Source of the DNA: UBA10677 sp045532295
GTDB taxonomy: Bacteria > Bacillota > Clostridia > Christensenellales > Pumilibacteraceae
NCBI GenBank assembly: GCA_045532295.1
Contig: JAZSFP010000014.1
Span: 1-64,000, forward strand
Length of the DNA stretch: 64,000 bases
Direction of reading: 5' to 3'
Below, piece after piece: positions 16,120 to 23,754 of this stretch. Each line of letters starts with the position of its first letter. Within the stretch, counting starts at the first letter, position 1. The position numbers and the translations under genes were made by a program. The notes below the pieces were generated by a model. The model saw only the letters and a list, made by a program, of their open reading frames with translations. It was not told the origin of the DNA and made no database searches.

Positions 16120-16502
16120 AAAAGTAGGTCGGTAATGACCTTGATCAACATTTCTATTATTGGGAAGGACGAAACCAAGATTATTACCTTTCCTCCGAGA
16201 ATTATTTTATCCGCTACGGACTTTACTCCGCTCTCTTCCGCTATCGACGCGCTAAACTCTGCTACGTATCCCACGCCTATGATTTTGAACATAATTTTTA
16301 CTACTTCATTGTCAATACCAGTAAGTGATATTAGCCTATTAAAAAACGCAAAAATTTCTAAAAAATAATCGAGAATAAAAAGTAGAATTATTATTCCGCC
16401 GGCAAGCGAAAGTATTAACGCTATATCGCTTTTTATTTCTTTTAGGTTAAGTACGCAAATACCTATCAAAATACCTGCTATCCCTATTTTGAAAATTTCC
16501 AT
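16116..16502 (-). CDS. spoIIIAD: stage III sporulation protein SpoIIIAD
   Basis: 128-aa membrane protein with three to four transmembrane segments. The pattern EFSASIAEESGVKSVADKI followed by KVIILVSSFPII is the signature shared by AC/AD proteins. It lies between AC and AE as in every spoIIIA operon. Confidence 0.93.
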   Translation of the reverse strand: MEIFKIGIAGILIGICVLNLKEIKSDIALILSLAGGIIILLFILDYFLEIFAFFNRLISLTGIDNEVVKIMFKIIGVGYVAEFSASIAEESGVKSVADKIILGGKVIILVSSFPIIEMLIKVITDLLL

Positions 16503-16504
16503 TT

Positions 16505-16708
16505 TCAGTATAGGTTAAAAAGCAATTTAAGGGTATCAAAAAGTTCAGAGAGCATACTTACCACCATCATTAAAACTATAACGAGCCCGGCAAGCGTCGT
16601 TAGCGTTGCTATCTCGTCTTTATCTGCCTTTTTAAGCACTTGATTTACGATTGCAGTAAGAAGTCCTACTGCGGCTATCTTAAAGATTATGCTTATATCC
16701 ATATTCAC
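16505..16708 (-). CDS. spoIIIAC: stage III sporulation protein SpoIIIAC
   Basis: 67-aa membrane protein with two transmembrane helices (about 6-22 and 37-58) joined by a short loop containing KKADKDEIA, the typical AC pattern. The gene abuts spoIIIAB and spoIIIAD closely. Confidence 0.9.
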   Translation of the reverse strand: MNMDISIIFKIAAVGLLTAIVNQVLKKADKDEIATLTTLAGLVIVLMMVVSMLSELFDTLKLLFNLY

Positions 16709-17194
16709 CTACACCGTCAAAATTCCTATCATAAGCCCACATAACGCGCCTATCTTTCTATATACTCCGCTCATCTTTTTCTCTTGCTCGTTTGCATTAC
16801 TGTAAAAACTTGATATTTTTTCTTTGAAGTTTCCTAAAATTATGAGTTGTGTGTCCAAATCATACCGTCCTAATGCGGAAAATAATTCAATAATGCACTT
16901 AATTTCACTTTCGTTTAGAATATTAGTCGTTAGGGATAATTCATTATTTTTACCTTTTGCGTACGAGCAGAACTCTTCTAAATTACGCTTAAGAGCATCA
17001 CTTTTACAATCGTACTGTTCTAAAATATTACAAATAGAAGTTTGCTTAAATCGAAAATCGCCTATGAGGTGGTCGATTAATATTGAGCACTCTTCAAAAT
17101 ATCTACGGCGTTCGCTAAGTTTAAGAGCAAAGCGGTTTCCTACAAGATAGCCCGTTAGCGTAAAAGTAAACAATAAAAGTAGAGCAAGCATCAT
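16709..17194 (-). CDS. spoIIIAB: stage III sporulation protein SpoIIIAB
   Basis: 161-aa protein with N- and C-terminal hydrophobic segments flanking a helical middle, resembling type II secretion GspF-like assembly proteins, which is how SpoIIIAB is described. The C-terminal EKKMSGVYRKIGALCGLMIGIL is characteristic. Its start overlaps the spoIIIAA stop by four bases. Confidence 0.9.
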   Translation of the reverse strand: MMLALLLLFTFTLTGYLVGNRFALKLSERRRYFEECSILIDHLIGDFRFKQTSICNILEQYDCKSDALKRNLEEFCSYAKGKNNELSLTTNILNESEIKCIIELFSALGRYDLDTQLIILGNFKEKISSFYSNANEQEKKMSGVYRKIGALCGLMIGILTV

Positions 17195-18108
17195 AAGCCA
17201 AAATATATGCAGTTCATTTCGCCGTCGTAAATATTTTCATAAGTTCCCGGACCGTTTCGAGAAGAAAGAAAAACGAAACGGTCGAATACTCTCATCTTAA
17301 ACGCTTTAGAAAATCCATCTCTAAGCAATAACTCTTCGGGTTTTGAGGCGTGAGCGCTTGCAATTACGATAACTCCGCCCGCAACGCTCTCCTCTACCGC
17401 CAAATAATCTCGCTCGCAAGTAAGTTCGTCAGTAATTATTACGTCGGGACGCATACTACGAATTCCGTACGAAAAAGCATACTCCTTACTACAGCCCGAT
17501 ATTATATCTACGCCTACGCCCACGTCAAGTTGGTTTCGACCGTTTGATACCGCGCTTATTTCGTTGCGCTCGTCTACGAGTAAGATATTTTTTATTCCGT
17601 CCCTACTGATGCACCTACAAAGGTCGCGCAAAATCGTAGTTTTGCCTGCGCCCGGAGGTGACACGATAAGCGAACTGCGAAGTTTGGTATCAAAGATATA
17701 GGAATATGCGGTAAGCGCTGAACCTTTTACCTCGTGGGGAATTCGTATGTTTACGGAAGTAAAGTTCTTAATCGTTTTAATTTCATTACCGTTTTTAACG
17801 ATTTCTCCACAAACGCCCACTCTTATTCCGCCCGTAACGGTTATATATCCGCTTACGAGTTGATTATTAACGGAATACAATGAACACTCACAAGCGCGAA
17901 CGATTATTTCGTTAACTTCCGTTTCATCTACAACTATTGCATAACTTGCCTCTTCACAGAGACCAACCGTTGATAAATAATAATATTTTCCGTTGTAATT
18001 TATGACAGTAGGCATATTTGCGCGAAGACGCAGTTCGTATACTCTATTAGCGTCTAATCTTAACGCTATAACGGATTTAATTTTTTCGGGTAAAATTTTT
18101 TCTAACAT
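17191..18108 (-). CDS. spoIIIAA: stage III sporulation ATPase SpoIIIAA
   Basis: 305-aa secretion-type AAA ATPase that powers the mother cell-forespore channel. Walker A SPPGAGKTT lies near residue 151, with a following DERNEISAV motif (Walker B-like) and the DVIITDEL segment. It is the first gene of the eight-gene operon; a GGAGG site precedes the ATG, and there is a sigma-E-like promoter upstream. Confidence 0.95.
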   Translation of the reverse strand: MLEKILPEKIKSVIALRLDANRVYELRLRANMPTVINYNGKYYYLSTVGLCEEASYAIVVDETEVNEIIVRACECSLYSVNNQLVSGYITVTGGIRVGVCGEIVKNGNEIKTIKNFTSVNIRIPHEVKGSALTAYSYIFDTKLRSSLIVSPPGAGKTTILRDLCRCISRDGIKNILLVDERNEISAVSNGRNQLDVGVGVDIISGCSKEYAFSYGIRSMRPDVIITDELTCERDYLAVEESVAGGVIVIASAHASKPEELLLRDGFSKAFKMRVFDRFVFLSSRNGPGTYENIYDGEMNCIYFGL

Positions 18109-18128
18109 ACTTGTCCTCCGTCTTCTCT

Positions 18129-18158
18129 ATTATACTTGAGGACAAATTGTTTTATGAC
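18129..18158 (-). promoter_or_regulatory. possible sigma-E-type promoter of spoIIIA
   Basis: Between the efp terminator and spoIIIAA, the minus strand reads GTCATAAA (18151-18158) and, 14 bases on, AGTATAAT (18129-18136). The -35-like element resembles sigma-E sites and no sigma-A -35 is correctly spaced. In Bacillus spoIIIAA-AH is sigma-E dependent. Match is partial; treat as a candidate. Confidence 0.4.
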
Positions 18159-18196
18159 AAAAAAAACAGCGCGACGCTTTTGCATCACGCTGTTTT
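18159..18196 (-). terminator. rho-independent terminator of pepQ-efp
   Basis: Stem AACAGCGTGATGC / GCGTCGCGCTGTT with an AAAA-type loop and a run of eight U on the minus strand, 22 bases after the efp stop. Confidence 0.9.
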
Positions 18197-18217
18197 GTTT
18201 TTTAGTTTTTAGTTAGA

Positions 18218-18775
18218 TTACTTTACGCGTTCCATATAGGTTCCGGTACGAGTGTCAACGCGGATTTTATCGCCGATGTTAACGAAGAGCGGAACTTGGA
18301 TATTGAAACCGGTTTCGAGCGTTGCGGGCTTGTTGCCTGCTTTAGAGGTATCGCCTTGAATACCGGGTTCGGTAAACTGTACTTCAAGTTCAACGAAGTT
18401 GGGAGCAACTACGCTGAAAGCCTCTCCCTTATAAGATTGTACGGTTACCATCATTTCTTCTTTTACGAACTGCATAGCCTCTTCAACGATATCGAAGTTA
18501 AGGGGAAGCATATCGAAGGTTTCCATATCCATAAAGTACCACAAATCGCCGTCGTTGTAGGAATACTGCATCTCTTTTTTCTCGATACGAGCGTCGGGAT
18601 ACTTGTCGGTGGGGTTGAAGGTTTGCTCTAAAACTTGTCCCGTTACTACGTTCTTAAGTTTAGTACGAACAAACGCTGCTCCCTTACCGGGCTTTACGTG
18701 TTGGAAATCAACAACCATATACACTTTTCCGTCCATCTCAAAGGTTACGCCTTTTCTGAAATCTCCTGCTACCAT
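18218..18775 (-). CDS. efp: translation elongation factor P
   Basis: EF-P relieves ribosome stalling at consecutive prolines. 185 aa, three beta-barrel domains. The modifiable residue is Lys31 in HVKPGKGAAF, the loop tip reaching the peptidyl-transferase centre; how it is modified here, if at all, is not visible. C-terminal GDKIRVDTRTGTYMERV is canonical. A GGAGG site lies upstream. It is co-transcribed with pepQ and lies just ahead of spoIIIA, as in Bacillus. Confidence 0.97.
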   Translation of the reverse strand: MVAGDFRKGVTFEMDGKVYMVVDFQHVKPGKGAAFVRTKLKNVVTGQVLEQTFNPTDKYPDARIEKKEMQYSYNDGDLWYFMDMETFDMLPLNFDIVEEAMQFVKEEMMVTVQSYKGEAFSVVAPNFVELEVQFTEPGIQGDTSKAGNKPATLETGFNIQVPLFVNIGDKIRVDTRTGTYMERVK

Positions 18776-18802
18776 ATTGTCCTCCTGAAAAATTTTTCAA
18801 AT

Positions 18803-19840
18803 TTATAAATTTATATTTTTGTCAAAGTTGGTAAGATTTACTATACCGTCTTTCTTAACTACCACAAGGTCCTCTATTCTTACTCCGCCAAGTCCGTCAA
18901 CGTAAATACCTGGCTCGATAGAAAATACCATTCCTTCTTCTAATATATCCTCACTTCTTGGGGAAAGATAGGGGCTTTCGTGAACTTCAACGCCTATTCC
19001 GTGACCAAGCGAATGTGAGAACTCTTGACCGTAACCATTTGCGGTTATGTACTCTCTTGCTAATAGATCCGCCTCGCGTCCAGTCATTCCTGCTTTGATA
19101 TTTGCCAACGCATACTCTTGAGCACCAAGCACGATTCTATGAATTGCGGCAAGTTTTTCGTGAACGCCTCCGCCAAAACAGAAGGTTCTCGTCATATCTC
19201 CGCAATATCCGTTCACTTTTGCGCCGATATCAAAGGTTACCATATCGCCCTTCTCTAACTTCTTAGAGGATGGATGATGATGAGGATTAGCCGTATTAAC
19301 GCCAAACGCTACGATATTTTCAAACGCAAGACCTTCCGCGCCAAGAGCAAGCATATTATAAGTAATCTCATTAGAAATCTCTTTCTCGGTTACACCTACC
19401 TTTAACAAGGGAAGCGTTTTTGCTAAAGCACGCTGTGTTACTGATTCAGCCAAGGCTATCTTCTCAATCTCGTCCGCTCTCTTAACAAGACGAGCAAGCG
19501 CGATATCCGACGATGCAGGCTTAAGTGTAAACTCTTTAAGCGTACCCTTGAGTTTCTTATGCTCTGCAACGGTAATTGACGCGTCCTCAAAGCCAACAAC
19601 TTTGGCGTTCACTCTTTTAAGCGTTGCGATTACGTCGTCGTAGAACGCGCTACCGCCTGCGGTTGCAAGAACGGTAAAGTCCGTTACCACGAGTCTTGCC
19701 TCGCTTGCATAACGCTTATCGGTTATGAAGATCTTTTCGCTCGGCGTTAAGATGACGCAACCGAAAGTGGAATGAAAGCCCGTAAAGTAAAAACGGTTGT
19801 CTTCACTTAGTATTAAATATGAGTCAACTTTTTCAAACAT
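18803..19840 (-). CDS. Xaa-Pro aminopeptidase/dipeptidase (M24 family)
   Basis: 345-aa M24 metallopeptidase related to PepQ/YqhT that releases the N-terminal residue before proline. A creatinase-like N-terminal domain (1-125) is followed by the pita-bread catalytic domain. The five metal ligands can be read: Asp in VTFDIGAKVNGYCGDM (two Asp), His in HSLGHG, Glu in SIEPGIY and Glu in VRIEDLV. Upstream of efp, as in Bacillus. Confidence 0.93.
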   Translation of the reverse strand: MFEKVDSYLILSEDNRFYFTGFHSTFGCVILTPSEKIFITDKRYASEARLVVTDFTVLATAGGSAFYDDVIATLKRVNAKVVGFEDASITVAEHKKLKGTLKEFTLKPASSDIALARLVKRADEIEKIALAESVTQRALAKTLPLLKVGVTEKEISNEITYNMLALGAEGLAFENIVAFGVNTANPHHHPSSKKLEKGDMVTFDIGAKVNGYCGDMTRTFCFGGGVHEKLAAIHRIVLGAQEYALANIKAGMTGREADLLAREYITANGYGQEFSHSLGHGIGVEVHESPYLSPRSEDILEEGMVFSIEPGIYVDGLGGVRIEDLVVVKKDGIVNLTNFDKNINL

Positions 19841-19857
19841 ATTTTACTCCTATATAT

Positions 19858-19886
19858 ATTGTAACATATTTTCTTAAAAAAGTTAA
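19858..19886 (-). promoter_or_regulatory. probable promoter of pepQ-efp
   Basis: TTAACT (19881-19886), 17-base spacer, TACAAT (19858-19863) with a TGT extended -10; 18 bases before the M24 peptidase ATG, with AGGAG between. Confidence 0.6.
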
Positions 19887-20731
19887 ACGATTTTATGGTA
19901 CTTTTTCATAATTAGTGCATCTTCTGCCATAGTTTCTTTAGATTCGCACACTATAAAGGGGGTCATTTTGTATTCGTCGATGATTTTTGCGAGCGGAGCG
20001 TAATCAGGACCGTACTCGTTATCATCAAAAGTAAGGTGTCGAATTTCACCGGATTTGCCGTACTGGATCTTTGAAAAATGAATATGAATATTCTTTGCCT
20101 TCTCTTCACCTAATTCTTTGAAGGTTAAGTCGATTATTCTGCGGTAATCGTCTTCGCCCTTTAATCCGCCAAGCATATAACTATTGATATGACCAAAGTC
20201 GTAGCAAGGATATAGGTGTTCGTCGATTTTACAAAACTCAATAATCTCTTCTACCGTGCCTATTTGATTGAGTTTACCCATCGTCTCGGGACAAAGAATA
20301 TAGTCGCTAAAAGGAAGTCTTTCGTTGAGTTTTTCCATCAAAAGACGAATATTTTCTTTTGCAAGCGCAACGGCGTCTGCTCTTTGCATTTTACCGCAAG
20401 TTGCAGGATGGAAAACTACTCTATTTCCGCCGAACTTTTTAAGGGCAACGAGCGACTGCTCAATATAACCGATTGATTTTGCTATCATTTCGGGATCGGG
20501 ATTTGCAAAGTTCGTATAGTACGGAGCGTGAACGGACAGTTCAATATCGTACTTTTTCATTTCCTCGCCTATACGCTGAGCCGTTTCGTCGGTAATATGA
20601 ACACCTCGACCAAACGAATATTCGTAGGCGTTAAGTCCCATACCACTCAAAAACTCAGGGGCTTCGTAGGTGTGCTTTCTTCCACTATCGTAAAAACATT
20701 TTGAGTTTCCCGAAGGTCCTATTCTTAACAT
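19883..20731 (-). CDS. endonuclease IV-family TIM-barrel protein
   Basis: 282 aa from the preferred start. An in-frame ATG 15 bases upstream (20746) contains the GGGAGGAG ribosome-binding site itself, so the ATG at 20731 (MLRIGPSG) is chosen. Metal-site motifs of AP endonuclease IV are visible in order: SVHAPYY, VVFHPA, CPETMG, CYDFGHINS, HIHFSK and a C-terminal CESKE. The position of the usual DRHH pair reads EIRH, so one zinc ligand may be altered. It probably acts on abasic DNA, but other TIM-barrel activities are possible. It starts three bases after ribF ends. Confidence 0.75.
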   Translation of the reverse strand: MLRIGPSGNSKCFYDSGRKHTYEAPEFLSGMGLNAYEYSFGRGVHITDETAQRIGEEMKKYDIELSVHAPYYTNFANPDPEMIAKSIGYIEQSLVALKKFGGNRVVFHPATCGKMQRADAVALAKENIRLLMEKLNERLPFSDYILCPETMGKLNQIGTVEEIIEFCKIDEHLYPCYDFGHINSYMLGGLKGEDDYRRIIDLTFKELGEEKAKNIHIHFSKIQYGKSGEIRHLTFDDNEYGPDYAPLAKIIDEYKMTPFIVCESKETMAEDALIMKKYHKIV

Positions 20732-20733
20732 TG

Positions 20734-21606
20734 CTACTCCTCCCATTTACTATCTTCCATAATTCGTTCTTTTAACGCGTCGGGGTTATCAAACCGTATT
20801 ATATCGCGAAGTCGTCTATAAAACGAAAGCGTTACTTTCTTATTGTAAACATCTCCGTCAAAATCCACTATAAAACTTTCTATTGAGAGCGTTTTATCTG
20901 CAAAAGTAGGCTTTGGACCAACGTTAGTTACTGCCTTATAAACCTTGTCGTCAATTTCAATCTTCGTTGCGTAGACGCCCTCTTTAGGATATATCTTTTC
21001 GCTTGAGTATTCTATATTTGCCGTCGGGAAACCAAACAAATGTCCTTCACCTCGACCGTGCACAACGCTACTTATAATAAAATATTCTTTACCGAGAAGT
21101 TCATTTGCTCTTTTGATATTTCCTTCATTAAGATATTCTTTAATCTGAGTGCTTGAAACTTTTCGTCCATTATCAACAACGTCATCAGCAACGATTAGTT
21201 CAATGTTGTTATCAACACAATATCGTCTTAGATAATCTACGTCACCCGTTGCGTTTATTCCAAATCGGTAGTCTTTTCCACAAACGAACGCGCCTATTTT
21301 ATAGGTCGAAGTAAGTTCGTCTAAAAAAGCCTTTGGCGTTAAATTCTTAATACGGTTGTTAAATTTGCAGACAATTACCTTTTCTATACCGTTTTCAATA
21401 AATAGTTTTTTGCGCTCTTCAAGAAGATAAACTTGACCACCATCGTTTTTGGAAAATTCTGAAAAAGTAAAGATTGCATTTTGCATTTTTCGCTCTTTTG
21501 CAAAATCTAACGCAATTGAGACAATCCTACGATGACCGAGGTGCATACAGTCAAAAAAACCCAAGGATAAGCATAATTCAGTTTTTACTTCTTCTATTTT
21601 TGTCAT
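20734..21606 (-). CDS. ribF: riboflavin kinase / FAD synthetase
   Basis: Bifunctional enzyme making FMN and FAD. 290 aa: N-terminal adenylyltransferase domain (about 1-180) with LGFFDCMHLGH and a CSSTQIK-like SSTQIKEYL motif, and C-terminal riboflavin kinase domain with GRGEGHLFGFPTANI and the catalytic ESFIVDFD. It follows truB by one base, a standard pairing in Bacillota. Confidence 0.95.
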   Translation of the reverse strand: MTKIEEVKTELCLSLGFFDCMHLGHRRIVSIALDFAKERKMQNAIFTFSEFSKNDGGQVYLLEERKKLFIENGIEKVIVCKFNNRIKNLTPKAFLDELTSTYKIGAFVCGKDYRFGINATGDVDYLRRYCVDNNIELIVADDVVDNGRKVSSTQIKEYLNEGNIKRANELLGKEYFIISSVVHGRGEGHLFGFPTANIEYSSEKIYPKEGVYATKIEIDDKVYKAVTNVGPKPTFADKTLSIESFIVDFDGDVYNKKVTLSFYRRLRDIIRFDNPDALKERIMEDSKWEE

Positions 21607-21607
21607 T

Positions 21608-22462
21608 TTAATCCTTTAAGTATGTACCTATTTTAAGAATTCCGTCCACGATAGAGCCGAGTCCAAACAGTTCGTCGTTGCAATACACCGTAAACAATCC
21701 TTCAGGCGCATCGTTGATTTTGAGTTTTACCCCGTTGCTAAGTTTAGTGTATAAACTACTATCTACGCAATATTTTGGATAATCAATAAGCGCGTCCTCA
21801 AGCGGAATTAACGCTTTTTCTTCAAGTTTTTTTACTTCTTCAATTGTTAGTGCTTGCTCAATCGAAAACTTTCCCGCTCTTATACGCGTAATTGAAGTCA
21901 TAGTTGCGTAAGTTCCAAGAGCGTACGCTATATCACGACAAATACTCCTTATATAAGTTCCTGCGCTACAATGAATTTCAAAATAGAAAGTGTTGTGGGA
22001 AGTTTGCTGTATAACTTTAATAGAGAAAATCTCCACTTTTGCGCTCTTCAAGGTAAACTCTACGCCTCTTCTTGCTAAATCGTAAGCGCGTTCACCGTTG
22101 ATATTCTTTGCGCTATAAAGTGGCGGTATTTGGTCAACTTTACCCAAAAGAGAGGGAATTATTCTATCAATTTCCTCCAAGGTAGGTACGGTTCCGCCAT
22201 CTTTTATAATTACGCCGTCACCGTCGAGCGTATCCGTTTCGTAACTAAAAGTAAAATGCGCACGATAAACTTTGTCTTTTTTTAGCATAGCGTCAAAAAG
22301 CCTCGTTGCTTTTCCTACGCCTATTAAAAGTACGCCCTCACCTTGAGGGTCGAGCGTACCCATATGCCCTATTTCTCGAGTATGTAGAATATTTCTTACC
22401 TTATTTACCGCATCTCTACTCGTCCAGTTTTTAGGCTTGTTTAAAACGACTATTCCCTTCAT
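21608..22462 (-). CDS. truB: tRNA pseudouridine-55 synthase
   Basis: 284-aa TruB that isomerises U55 in the T-loop of tRNAs. Catalytic Asp38 lies in GHMGTLDPQGEGVL; RAHFTFSYETDTLDGDG and AGTYIRSICRDI are conserved segments. The start overlaps the nrnA stop by one base. Confidence 0.97.
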   Translation of the reverse strand: MKGIVVLNKPKNWTSRDAVNKVRNILHTREIGHMGTLDPQGEGVLLIGVGKATRLFDAMLKKDKVYRAHFTFSYETDTLDGDGVIIKDGGTVPTLEEIDRIIPSLLGKVDQIPPLYSAKNINGERAYDLARRGVEFTLKSAKVEIFSIKVIQQTSHNTFYFEIHCSAGTYIRSICRDIAYALGTYATMTSITRIRAGKFSIEQALTIEEVKKLEEKALIPLEDALIDYPKYCVDSSLYTKLSNGVKLKINDAPEGLFTVYCNDELFGLGSIVDGILKIGTYLKD

Positions 22463-23400
22463 TATGCCATTCCGTCCGTAATCGACTTTACGACTTTTCT
22501 TACGACGTCTTCGTAGTACCCGTTAACTACGCAACCGGAGGCAAGTTTATGCCCTCCACCACCAAAAGTCTTTGCAGACGCCGCTACGTCCACGCCTTTT
22601 GATCGAAAACTTACCTTGTAACTTCTCTCTTTTTGTTCAGTCATACAAGCGGCTGCCTCAACTGCGCCGATACTCATACCGTAATCAATAAGTCCTTCGG
22701 TATCCAAAATCGTACAGCCACAGTCCTTTAGCGTTTTAGCGGTTATAGTTATAACGACCACTCTGTCGTTTTCAAAAAAGCGCATACTTTCAATTGCTTT
22801 TGCAATAAGCATAACCTTGTTCTTCGTATTATTCTTATAAAAATCGTTAACGATTGAAGTATGGTTTGCGCCCTTTGCTAAAAGTTCGCTTGCTACCAAA
22901 AGCGTTGAAGGGGTAGTATTAGAGTGCATAAAATTACCAGTATCGGTGGATAGCCCAAGATAGAGGTCGGTTGCGATTTGCTCGTCTATAACATCTTCGT
23001 CCTTTATAAGCGAATACACGAGTTCACAAGTACTGCTTATTTCCGGGGCAACGTGGTTTTCTTTGCCGTAATAATTATTCGTTTCGTGATGGTCAATATT
23101 GATTGAATATTTTGCCGATAAGAAGGGGGCAAGGTAACGACCAAGGCGAGCGTCATCTGCGCAATCCACTGCTATTGCAAGGTCGTATTTTTGCAATTTC
23201 TTCTCGTTAAGAAGATGATAATCTTTGATAAACGAATAAGAAGTCGGTTTGTCGCTATCAGTAACAAAATCTACGGTTTTGCCGAGTTTTTGAGCAATTC
23301 TCGTCAATGCAAAACCCGCCCCGAGACAATCGCCATCGGGTCGGATATGACATACAATCAGTATATTTTTTGCTTTTTTTATGCTATTAATTAGCGTCAC
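22462..23400 (-). CDS. nrnA: DHH-family nanoRNase / pAp phosphatase
   Basis: 312-aa DHH/DHHA1 phosphoesterase that degrades short oligoribonucleotides and pAp. Motifs: HIRPDGDCLGAG (about 18-29), AVDCADDARLG, the DHH in NIDHHETNN (about 97), and GGGGHKLASGC in the DHHA1 domain. It lies between rbfA and truB as in Bacillus (ytqI-like family, position as in Clostridia). Confidence 0.93.
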   Translation of the reverse strand: MTLINSIKKAKNILIVCHIRPDGDCLGAGFALTRIAQKLGKTVDFVTDSDKPTSYSFIKDYHLLNEKKLQKYDLAIAVDCADDARLGRYLAPFLSAKYSINIDHHETNNYYGKENHVAPEISSTCELVYSLIKDEDVIDEQIATDLYLGLSTDTGNFMHSNTTPSTLLVASELLAKGANHTSIVNDFYKNNTKNKVMLIAKAIESMRFFENDRVVVITITAKTLKDCGCTILDTEGLIDYGMSIGAVEAAACMTEQKERSYKVSFRSKGVDVAASAKTFGGGGHKLASGCVVNGYYEDVVRKVVKSITDGMA

Positions 23401-23743
23401 CGTTCTTGATTTCCTCCAAGATGGTTTCTATCTTTGCGCTATAAGATGCGGAAGTATCCAACTTAAACTCGAGCGCAGGTACGCTACGAAGTTCTTTAAA
23501 CGCAATACTTAACTCTTTGCGAATAAATCCCGAAGCCTTTACTACGGCGTCAAAAGTACTTTGATACTTTTCTTTATTTCCGTAAATAGAGAGGTAAACT
23601 TTAGCGGTTTTGAGGTCTTTAGCAACTTCAACGCTAATAACGCTTACCATTTCACTCTTTCTCGGGTCTTTAATTTTATTGTTAATAACGTCCGCAATTA
23701 CTTTACGCATTTCGCTATTAACTCTATCGCCTCTATATCCCAT
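23387..23743 (-). CDS. rbfA: ribosome-binding factor A
   Basis: 118-aa KH-fold factor for 30S maturation. N-terminal YRGDRVNSEMRKVIADVI, the DPR motif KDPRKSEMVSV and VPALEFKLDTS are typical. It follows infB by 11 bases and overlaps nrnA by 14. Confidence 0.95.
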   Translation of the reverse strand: MGYRGDRVNSEMRKVIADVINNKIKDPRKSEMVSVISVEVAKDLKTAKVYLSIYGNKEKYQSTFDAVVKASGFIRKELSIAFKELRSVPALEFKLDTSASYSAKIETILEEIKNGDAN

Positions 23744-23754
23744 AGTCTACTCCG

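Noticed and set aside
20732..20746. Upstream ATG (20746) as the start of the endonuclease IV-like gene
   Set aside because: Its first codons are the GGGAGGAG ribosome-binding site for the ATG at 20731.
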